Origin: Caecitellus pseudoparvulus
Lineage: Eukaryota; Bigyra: Bicosoecida
DNA: 36,486 nucleotides
Direction of reading: 5' to 3'
Assembly (NCBI GenBank): GCA_965644315.1
Contig: CBFFRQ010000012.1
Coordinates: 1-36,486, forward strand
Shown: in pieces, positions 21,402-29,615 of the stretch
Position numbering within the stretch: the first letter of the stretch is position 1
Layout of the letters: each line of letters starts with the position of its first letter
The notes under the pieces: generated by a model
What the model saw: only the letters and a program-made list of their open reading frames with translations
What the model was told of the DNA's origin: nothing
Databases searched by the model: none
Translations under genes and position numbers: made by a program

Positions 21402-23547
21402 CATCATGGCGATGGCCTTGGCAGTGTTTTGCTCTCCGCAAGTATGCCAAGCCTGCTGAGAAGCTCACCACCAGCCTGTTCTTGGGCGGACTGCGGATCA
21501 TGCTCTGGTTCATGGGCATTTCAGCGCAGATCGCAATCCTTGCCCCATCGGGCCCAGACTCTCTCCAAGCGTCAGCACACTCCCTGCACCAGTGGGCAGG
21601 CGCATGTGAGCTGGCCAGGCCGTGGACAGGCAAGCCCACCGCAAATCTGAACGGCACGCTGTTTACTCGCGATGCTGGCACAGACTCAGCTGGTGCAAGT
21701 GACATGGCTGTACTATCTAGCATCACAGGCTCCAGCAACTTTGCCAGCCTGCCGTCTGTGGCCTGTGCTGCAGGCGGCGGCGACCCATCTAGTCCAGGCA
21801 ACGCCGGCAACCTGTTCATGGTGGCGCTGGGCGCCTTCTTGCTCCTGGCATCCGCACTGACGCTGGGTCTTACCGAGCCTGCAGCTGGCACAACTCGTGG
21901 TGTGTGGCGCAGTGTGTTGCTGTGGCTCCCGGCAGCAGCATACGTCCGCCTGCTGCCTGCTCTGCTGCAGCTGCACGCCGAGTTGGTGGGACCGCGGCCC
22001 AGCACGAAGCACCGGTCGATGCAAACGCGCCAGCTGGTACCATGAAGGCTGCAGCTCCCTTCATCTTCCCCCTCATACTGCACATTCTGGCAGGCAGTGT
22101 GGGCTTCGTCGCCTTCATGGCTTGGCGGCAGTGGCGAGGAGCAAGCACTGCTGCATTGCGAGGCGCCACAGTGCGTGGCTTCCTGTCCAACGGCTACCGC
22201 ATCCAGATGACACCAGTACAAGCTCGGAACCTTGTGACTCATGCAGGCGGCCACAAGCACAGTGCCATCGCAGAGGCCGCTGTCGCTGAGGCTGAGCAAG
22301 CCCAGGCAGCTTGTTGGGGCTTTGCATGGCTCCTGCCCACACACACATTCCTTGCGATGCAGACCACCCTTGTCGCTGTCGTGGCATGTGTCACATGGCC
22401 GACCACTGACATCACTCTCCGCCTGTGTAGGGTGGGTGGTGTAGTACTGGGCAGCCTGCTTCTCGTGTGGTGGCGGCGGCCCTGGTGTCTGGAGGAGCTG
22501 ACTGACCTGGACGTCATGGCACATGGCGGCATCGTGCTGCAGGTGATCCTGGTGGGCGTGAACAGCCTCCGCCCACCTGCAGGTGTGCGTGGAGTCACAG
22601 ATACCTTCCTGTACATTTCACAAGGCGTCATTCTGCTTGCTATTCTGCTGGTGGTGGTGCGTGGGTACAGTTCAGCGGCACGGGCAGTGTTGGCTTGAGT
22701 TGGAGCCCCCATCCGGGCCCTGCTGCCTGAGCTGGACAGCGCGGACAGCGCAGGGGACAGCACTGTGGCGCAGATCGTGGACAGTCGATTGCCGACGCTC
22801 GTGGACATCTCATCAGCCCTGGCGCAACGACTGGTGAGGGGTTGTCGCATCAAGCCAGCCGCCCCACGCGCCGCCACCAGCTTGAGCACTGTGTTGTCGT
22901 TCCCTGGTGGCATGATGCAACAAGGGGTGACTGGTAGTCCACGTAGCGATGCTGATGCCGTGCTACAGGCATTGGGTCCAAGGGGAGCCGCCCTCGTGTC
23001 GGTGGCATTCTCTCCCAGCGCAGTGCCAACGAGCGGCATCACAACAGACACGCCAAGGGCGCAGCCAGGTACACGTCCAGCCCAGCCAACATCATTGTTG
23101 GACTTGCAGAAGACAGCATTGCTGTCCATCACGGAGGCAGGTGCAGGCAACGCCGCCAACCTACTACGCGCAGGCAAACTGAAGCCCACCTCGGCACGCA
23201 GCGATGAAGCAGCTGGTGCTGAGGTACAGGTCGCCTCGCAACCACAAGCAGGGCAAGCAAATCAGACGCTCGACCTTCCAGCCGGCCGTGAGAGTACACC
23301 AGGCCAGCTAGCAGCCCTGCCGATTCCTGCACCGGGGCGCAGCTCCCAAGCTGGGCTTGCAGACCTCAGCCATTCAATGCCTGGTGCACCAGGCACATCT
23401 TTGACCCACAATGCTGCCTGTCCGCGTGCAAGCTTTAGCGAAAGGGCAGAGCTTGGCAGGGGCGGCGGAGAGGTTGAGAACCCTCTGCAGCGCACACGCC
23501 GTCTGAACATGGGGCACATGGCAGACATTGCAGAAATGGTGGAGTAG
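21402..23547 (+). CDS. Multi-pass membrane protein, split over several frames
   Basis: Coding evidence comes in three blocks. Block one (about 21402-21985) has helices 'LFLGGLRIMLWFMGISAQIAIL', 'LFMVALGAFLLLASALTLGL' and 'VLLWLPAAAYVRLLPALLQL', with an N-glycosylation-rich loop. Block two (22048-22698) has 'PFIFPLILHILAGSVGFVAFM' and about four more helices. Block three (22699-23547) is a soluble Ala/Pro/Ser-rich tail ending in TAG. Blocks one and two join in phase by a candidate 62-nt intron (21986-22047, GTGGGA...GAAG). Blocks two and three share one frame and are separated only by TGA 22696-22698, which a 39-nt GT-AG intron (22661-22699) would remove. The last helices followed by an 'RRPWCLEEL' loop resemble in layout the TRP-like core of the IPT gene at 7632-12302, suggesting distant paralogy. 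The 5' end is unknown. Confidence 0.45.
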
Positions 23548-24336
23548 CAGCGCACCCGGCAAGGCTCCTTGGCGGCGAGGCGGTCCTTTGACAGTCGAGG
23601 TCGGGTTTCTTCCACAAGCTCCACCCGCCGGTGCACCTCCTCCGCTCAACGAAGGAGCAGCGCCGCCAATCCCCGGCAATCGTGAGCAGCCGCCCAGATA
23701 CTTCGATAAGCAGAGAATGGATACATGGAATATATTTTCAGTTCTCTCCGACAAAAGGGTACAAATAGGATCCAGTGTATAGGAATACTCTGCAAGTTGC
23801 AGACCTGTGTGCTTGATCGTATTTGCATTCTTTTGGTTGTCATGATAGCTTGTTAAGCCGACAACCCCGCCCATAATCTTGACCGGGCCCGCCAATACCC
23901 AGGTAGTGTCGAGGCGGGGGCGGCCGAGGCGACTTCCGGCGCCGCTCTGCCCATAAAGGATAGGCGTGGCGGCTGGCTGCGTGGTCGTGGTGGATAGTAC
24001 TTATCCGGCGCACGACATGGGCATCACCTTACCGGAACTTGCAATGAAAGTGCTCAGTAAAGCCTGGTCCAAAAGCATGATACAGACAGTAGATGTGTCA
24101 CTGAGAGCGGGAATGCGGACACGCAGGTGGGCGGGGTTCTCTGTAAATATCACCAACTTCTAGATGAACTGCGCCTACAGATACTTGGCAGCGATCATGC
24201 GCAAAGTGACACGCCAAACCTCGTTAGTTATGTGTAGTGTGACCTTGGTGTTCTTTTCGCTCTGGCGCGGACCCTCAGCAGTCCGAAATTTTCGCACCGG
24301 AGCCTGGTTCCCGCATTTTCGACGGCACTGGGTAGC
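23548..24336. other. Intergenic, promoter region of the following gene expected
   Basis: No coding frame is supported. An AT-rich patch (about 23700-23790) follows the membrane-protein gene. A GC-rich block with 'CCCATAAAGG' near 23950 could be promoter sequence for the gene starting at 24337, but the distance (about 380 bp) is large and the match is weak. Confidence 0.3.
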
Positions 24337-25425
24337 ATGGGTCAGGAGCAATGTCGTTGGCTGCGAGAGCATTTGCGACAGATGGTGGGTGACGCCACCG
24401 GGGCCCTCGCGCAACATTGCATGGGCCTGCTGGGCAGCTACATCGCCACGCCAGCTGCCGGCAAGGAGGCGGCCAAGTACTTGGGCAGCAAAGCCAAGAG
24501 CTTCCTCATCAGGTCTCCCTTCTCACAGCAAGTTGCCCGACACGCGGTTCAGGTGCTGACTGTAGAAGCCGCCAATACCGAGGGGGTGGACAGCTTCGAC
24601 AAGGTGCTCTCTGGGAAGCTTGCAAGCCACAAGGCAATGATCGATAGCAAAGTAATTGAGCAGGTGGAAGCAGTGTTGCTAGACATGGGCTTGGCGGGCG
24701 GAGGTGTTGCGATGTGTCCGAGCGACCAGGAGCAGCACATGCGCATGCTGCTCACAGACAGTCAGCCATCAGTCGCGTGGAGGGCTGCATTTGAAGCGGG
24801 GCAACTGCCTCCGATCTGCAGCAACGCAGCAGAGGGCAGCTGCATCAGCCTTGCTGATGTTGCCGCGATTCATCAGCTTGGCATTGGCAAGCATCACACG
24901 ATACACACGTCTCACGTTTTCCCAGGCATCGACCATGTAACGGTTGGGCTGGAGAGGCTCGATACAGCCACCGTGGTGACTCTGTCCGTCCAGGAGTCAA
25001 GCATGTCACCCTTCCTTATCCACGCCAAGAAGAAAGCCATCCAAGCCATCTTGAGCAAGTGGAAGGCTGATGGCACTGAATTCCAAGATCCCCGTGGAGT
25101 AGCGCGGGAGCTGACATGGCTGACTGCGGTTCCAAGGTGGATGGTCCAGGATCGCGGAACCAGCCTAGAGGCGCCGGTCGGGATTGTCAGAAAGAGAGAC
25201 ATCGTGCAAGATGCGAGTGTGAGGTTAGGGGTTAGCTCACTCAATGCATTGCAACTTGCCTCCGCACACTCTTGCACGGTACAGCTTGGGCATCACTCGT
25301 GGTGCCTTGCGTACCACAGCACACGAATGCACTGCAGTAGGCACCACAGCGGCTCCGAGGTTGCCGGCACCCCAGCCGGCAACCATGTTTCCCGGCAGGA
25401 GGGGCGGCGGGCAGTCCCACGCTAG
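24337..25425 (+). CDS. Unknown protein, 3' end replaced by telomere-capping repeat
   Basis: ATG 24337 (GTAGC-ATG-GGT) opens a frame of 362 codons. Only about the first 295 codons, to about 25222, look native. They give a mostly helical soluble protein with a balanced composition and no transmembrane segment or motif I recognise. At 25223 the sequence turns into GGTTAGGG and then into the 3' tail of a subtelomeric element, so the last approximately 67 codons are translated repeat. The original C-terminus is therefore missing, and the gene is probably non-functional or encodes a truncated product. The position fits a gene broken by terminal deletion and then capped. Confidence 0.5.
   Translation: MGQEQCRWLREHLRQMVGDATGALAQHCMGLLGSYIATPAAGKEAAKYLGSKAKSFLIRSPFSQQVARHAVQVLTVEAANTEGVDSFDKVLSGKLASHKAMIDSKVIEQVEAVLLDMGLAGGGVAMCPSDQEQHMRMLLTDSQPSVAWRAAFEAGQLPPICSNAAEGSCISLADVAAIHQLGIGKHHTIHTSHVFPGIDHVTVGLERLDTATVVTLSVQESSMSPFLIHAKKKAIQAILSKWKADGTEFQDPRGVARELTWLTAVPRWMVQDRGTSLEAPVGIVRKRDIVQDASVRLGVSSLNALQLASAHSCTVQLGHHSWCLAYHSTRMHCSRHHSGSEVAGTPAGNHVSRQEGRRAVPR
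25223..25235 (+). repeat. Interstitial telomeric seed at a gene breakpoint
   Basis: GGTTAGGGGTTAG: one and a half near-perfect TTAGGG units in the same orientation as the terminal array. It sits exactly between the truncated 24337 gene and the first subtelomeric element. The last five bases are shared with the element's own terminal GTTAGC. Confidence 0.7.
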
Positions 25426-25534
25426 TGGCACAATTGTCCCCCGCCGCCCCAACGCAGAGTAGACGACGGCAGGACCGGGCATGACAAAACCAGTCATTAG
25501 CCGGCCTCGTCACTCTCTTTCCTTTTTTTTCGAG
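25231..25534 (-). repeat. Element W: 3' tail of a telomere-associated element
   Basis: Begins GTTAGC, then six bases, AATGCATT, then GCA(A/C)TTGCCTCC and GGTACAGCTTGGGC. The first 110 bp or so align with the tail of the two outermost units (28996 and 31924). Similarity fades after about 25345, so this is a related subfamily or a 5'-truncated copy. The distal limit is uncertain because a plus-strand open frame starts at 25535. Orientation is by analogy: the 3' end is on the centromere side. Confidence 0.55.
25359..25384. other. Perfect 10-bp stem, 6-nt loop hairpin in element W
   Basis: GGTTGCCGGC (25359-25368) and GCCGGCAACC (25375-25384) are perfect inverted repeats around ACCCCA. In RNA from either strand this would be a stable hairpin about 130 nt from the element's 3' end. 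The role is unknown. Confidence 0.6.
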
Positions 25535-25825
25535 ATGGCATCGGATGATCCAGCTTCCAGCGACACGGAGGGCGGAAGCTGGGAGGACATCCACGACAAA
25601 ATGATGTCTGTCAACTCCGCCAAGCAAGCCAAGGCGCTCATAACGGAGCAGGAGTTCGAGTACTGGCTGAAGTGGGCAGATTCTGAGGATTTTGGTAAGA
25701 TGGAGGCCGCTTGGCGCCTCCGGGAGGTGCCCGAGGGATTCCGGGAAGATCGCATGCGATCCCTCATTGCGTTAGCAACTCACAATGCATTTCACCTCGG
25801 CACAGCTTGGCACCGTACAGCTTGA
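25535..25825 (+). pseudogene. Fragment of an acidic protein gene trapped between elements
   Basis: ATG 25535 follows a T-run (CCTTTTTTTTTCGAG). The frame gives about 78 natural-looking residues, acidic and helical (SWEDIHDKMMSV; EFEYWLKWADSEDFGKMEAAW). At 25771 it enters the tail of the next element, and the final 18 codons to TGA 25823-25825 are repeat sequence. I do not recognise the protein. It may be a host gene fragment picked up during end repair, or internal sequence of an element. Confidence 0.4.
25748..25761. other. 14-bp perfect palindrome next to a junction
   Basis: GATCGCATGCGATC is self-complementary and ends nine bases before the element junction at 25771. It also lies inside the trapped coding fragment. 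It could mark a breakage-prone site or be chance. Confidence 0.4.
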
Positions 25826-26472
25826 GCGTCACACGGGCGCCCCACAATGCACCTCTGCACATGTAGGACGCCACAGCGGCTACCGCTTGGCGCGGATTCG
25901 CAACAAACACAGGCTTGCACCCGTTATATCTGCCGCCACTTGCTAGGGCAGGTCCCTGCCCGCTCCAATTCATCATCTTGGCCCTCCTCCGCTTCACTTC
26001 ATCCCTTGCTCCGCCAGCGCCAGACACCTGGGGCACACCAGAGCACACCCAGGCATCCGCGCAGTCTTGACAACAGATCATAATCCAAATTCCTCACCCA
26101 CCTCCTCTGTGGGCCTCATAGGCCTCTCTGTGCCTTCCATGAGGTTCCTGCTGCGTCTCTGCGTGGTCTTTCGGCCGGTTGCGTGGTGCGGAATTCGATC
26201 GCGCACACCAGCACCCGTGCGCACACACGCGCCCGCGCCACAGAGCGCATCGCGCGCATCAAGGGGGATACAGAAAGGAAAAGGACCTTCTTCTTCAACC
26301 CGTCACGCCCTGGTTTCGTGGTGAGTGAGCTTGCTTCATCGTCAGCCGCCATCCGGGCCGCGGCCGTGCAGCACTGCGGCTGCACACGCGCCGCGGCCCG
26401 AGGCGCGCTCCCGCTCACTCCACCGTTACTCGCAGGTTATAGAGGGAATAAAAGGTAAGGTCTTGGTCGTCT
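25771..26472 (-). repeat. Element X: 5'-truncated copy of the RT-bearing element
   Basis: 702 bp, starting GTTAGC-7 nt-AATGCATT. It is homologous almost throughout to 26473-27095 of element Y. Shared blocks include ACCGTACAGCTTGAGCGTC, CGCCACAGCGGCTACCGCTT, the segment around 26095-26145 and the segment around 26295-26455. It carries only the 3' untranslated part. Its distal end is cut at 26472, exactly where element Y's 3' tail begins. It also contains an insertion of roughly 80-100 bp relative to Y around 26160-26270. Confidence 0.65.
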
Positions 26473-28995
26473 GTTAGCTAATCGGAATGCATTTCACCTC
26501 GGTGCAGCTTGTCACCGTACAGCTTGAGCGTCACACGGGCGCCCCACAATGCACCTCTGCACATGTAGGACGCCACAGCGGCTACCGCTTGGCGCGGATT
26601 CGCAACAAACACAGGCTTGCGCCCGTTATATCTGCCGCCACTTGCTAGGGCAGGTCCCTGCCCGCTCAAATTCATCTTCTTGGTCCTCCTCCACTTCACT
26701 TCACCCCTTGCTCCTCTCACGCCAGACACCTGGGGCTCACCAGAGCACACCCAGGTGTCCGCGCAGTCTTGACAGTAGATCATAATTCAAATTCCTCACC
26801 CACCTCCTCTGTGGCCCTCATAGGCCTCACTGCGCCCTCCATGAGGTGTGTGCTCCGCCTGCGCCCGCACCACAGAGCGCACCGCGCACGTCAAGGAGCA
26901 TACAGGAAGGAAGAAGACATTTTCTTCAACCCGTCACGCCCTGGTTTCGTGGTGAGTGAGCTTGCTTCGGCGTCAGCAGCCTTCCGGGCCGTGGCCGTGC
27001 AGCACTGCAGCTGCACACGCGCCGCGGCCCGAGGCACGCTCCCGCTCACTCCTCCGCTACTCGCAGGCTATACAGTATGTAGAAGGTAAGATCTTGATCA
27101 ACTGTTTCTTGCTACCGTGGTTGTCACCACGCTTCACACAGGTTCATCACGTCAGGACGAACGTGGAGGGTAGGCCCGGCCACAAGCGTGGCTGTTCCAC
27201 GCCTCGCCCGCCCGCCTGCGTTCCGCCTTACTCCTCGCTCTCTTCACAGGAACTACCGAGACCCTCCCCGTCATCATCAGCGTCTGAAGAGGCTGGTGGT
27301 GGCCCCATGAAGTGCTGCAGGGTCCTCTGAACCTTTCCCTCCGTGGACGGCACCTGGCCAGCCTTGGCAGGGAAGAAGGTGCCTGCCCTGCGGCGAGTGC
27401 GAGGCCTGCGCGTGTGCCGCGTGGCTGCTGACCGCACTGGCTGCGTGCGGCCAGGCAGCGGTGCCCCGCGTCCGTGTACCGCCCACCACAGGTATTCAGC
27501 ATGCCTCTGGACTGCAAGGTGCTGGGGATCAGTCATGCGCAACATGTAAGTGACTGTCACCCGCCACGCCTTTGCTGTGAACTCGACTGCGCTTCGCAGG
27601 ATGTCCCGCCATGCAGCTGGGGCACGGACGCGACCAGGACCAGCACGGTGGACAAGGTGGGGGTGGGAGAGGACAGCCGCCTCTCTCATGGACACAAGCT
27701 GCTCGTCGTCGGCCAGTCCCCACCGGTGGGGCCACTGCCCGCAGAGCAGGAGCCTGTGGAGGACCTCGAGGTCCCGCAGGCTTCGCGGCTCTGGGTCGGG
27801 GGCACGAAGGAGGGCCTGAAGGATCTTGGGGGGGATGGGCAGGCACTGCACTTGGCCCGCTGCGGACTCGGGCACAGCTGACCAGTTGGCAAGTTCCTTG
27901 AACTTGGCCATCGTGTGTTGGCGTGCCACGGTGAGTTCGTGGTGGGTGCAGTGCAGTAAGATGTGCACATGGAGCTGTTCGTCAGTGTTGAGTCCGCAGA
28001 TCGGACAGCACTCGTACAGTGTGGGTGCATCCCCTCCATGGAGCAGCTGCAGAGTTTGGAACTGGTGCACCATCACCCTGGTGGGTCTGTCGTCGGCACA
28101 GACCCAGAAGAGGGGGTTGACACCATGTGGCAGTGGGTGGAGCCACACGAAGTGCTGCGCACCAGGCCCGAGATGATACGGCCTGGGCTTCTGCACTTGG
28201 GGGATGCGGCTGTCGACAGTGTAGTGAGCAGCTGCACTCGGCACTGCCTGGACTACATGAAGATACGACGCAAGGACTTGGCGACGCAGTGCCCAGGGAG
28301 TGTCGGCCGGGAAGGCAGGGGGTTCGGCCATGGACGACGACTCGCTGGCAGCCACCCCAACCACCGCAGACCTGTGGAGGCCCGGGGCTGTCTTAAGTCC
28401 GGCAAGGACTTGGGCAAGGGCAGAGGCAGCATGCTCAGAGCCAGGTGCACATGCAAGCCGAAGCTGTGCAAGGTCTGGCATGCAGCCCAGGAGCCAGAGG
28501 TCCAAGAGGGCATGCAGTGCCCACGGAGCAGGGACACTGGCAGCCCGGAGCCGACCTCCATCAGCAATGGTGTCGACGATGAAGGTCGTCGACACCGAGG
28601 TGGGCATGAGGTCAAGGGCCTGTGGGATGGTCAGACACAGGGCTCGGGCAAGGGGCGTGTCCGAGTGCAGCATTCGGAGGGCCTTGATGAACATCCCGAT
28701 CCGCAGCTGTGTGAAGCGGATGTGGGCAGGCAGGACTCCACACAGAGCCAGCTTGGCGTAGCTGTGCGGGCGCATGAGTGCACTCTGCGAGCCGACTTGG
28801 GTCCTGTCGAGGGCGAGGGCGACGCCGCGGTCAACGTCACGCAGCGGAAGCAGGGAGCTGTTGGCTTGGGTGGACAGCATGTAGTCGGCGGCTGAGGTGA
28901 CAGTAGCACACCCAACTAGGTGCCGCTGCTGCACATCGAGCCAGGTGGCACTGAGCAGCGCGCCCGCAGTGAACCCGGCTTGGATGCAAGCAAGG
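26473..28995 (-). mobile_element. Element Y: 5'-truncated non-LTR retrotransposon
   Basis: The unit starts on the centromere side with the common tail (GTTAGC-7 nt-AATGCATT) and a 3' untranslated part of about 755 bp shared with element X. It then carries the C-terminal part of a minus-strand RT polyprotein. The coding frame stays open to the distal junction and is cut there, leaving AGGGTTAG (28993-29000). The 5' truncation plus a telomeric junction fits reverse transcription primed at a chromosome end. The RT palm and any endonuclease are missing, so the clade cannot be set. Confidence 0.6.
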
Positions 28996-28998
28996 GTT
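27228..28998 (-). pseudogene. C-terminal part of a non-LTR reverse-transcriptase polyprotein (5' truncated)
   Basis: Open for about 590 codons from the telomeric junction; the first in-frame start-like codon is a GTG at 28934, so no genuine start remains. Residue numbers are from that GTG. The N-terminal half has the helical 'thumb/post-RT' style (SYAKLALCGVLPAHIRFTQL...). A Cys/His knuckle (Cys309/310, Cys313, then His and Cys: CPICGLNTDEQLHVHILLHC) is the zinc-binding motif usual after the RT domain in LINE ORF2 proteins. A basic, Arg-rich stretch follows, then QRTLQHFM (from Gln536), which looks like a PCNA-interacting (PIP) box, and an acidic Ser/Asp/Glu tail. The protein would copy element RNA onto chromosome ends. 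No RT catalytic motif is present here. Confidence 0.6.
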
Positions 28999-29224
28999 AG
29001 CTACTCAATGCATTGCAGATTGCCTCCATGCAGGCTACATCATGGTACAGCTTGGGCTTGGACATGTGGTGCCACCTGCGCCACAACAGAATGCAGTGAC
29101 ACAGACACCACGACGGCACCGCTTGCACGGCTTTGCGACTAGCACAGACTCGTGTCCGTTGTATAAGTCGCCGTCTGTCTTGGCGCTTCAGCGCCCGCCC
29201 CGGTGGGATGGTCTTGAGGTGTAG

Positions 29225-29292
29225 GTCCAGGTCTCGGTCCACTCTTGTCTTGTCCGTCCAGTCCAGTCTCGTCCGTCTCGGTCCGATGTCCA
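29225..29292. repeat. GTCC-rich short repeat in unit 1 (copy in unit 2 at 32153-32220)
   Basis: Eight GTCC tetramers occur in 68 bp, mixed with GTCT, so the minus-strand RNA carries a GGAC-rich series between the gene and the 3' end. It could form RNA structure or bind protein; no known motif is recognised. Confidence 0.5.
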
Positions 29293-29615
29293 GGGGTGGA
29301 GACCCGACTTGCTTGGCTTGGGTGGCGGTGTGGGCTGGAGGATATGGACTCGACACGGACTGGGTGTTGCTGAGATGCAAGCACACGACCCAGCCCGGCT
29401 GTCCCTTCGGCTCAGGTTTGGGGGCGGCCTCACAGATCTTGCTGCAAGTGCCTTCCCCTTCCACTGAGCCGAGTCCTGATGTGTTGGTATCGATGTTGGG
29501 TTGGTGATGGTGAGGTTGGGTTGGACTTTCCAATGTCCGATGTCAGCTATGTGCGTCGGTCGCGACACAAAGCTTCAGTCATGTGTGGCACAGGGAGTAT
29601 GCCCCCACAGGTGAC

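Noticed and set aside
25510-25767. Minus-strand frame with an A-run as the poly(A) end of another retroelement
   Set aside because: The opposite strand reads as the natural protein, and the A-run has only nine bases with no duplicated target site visible.
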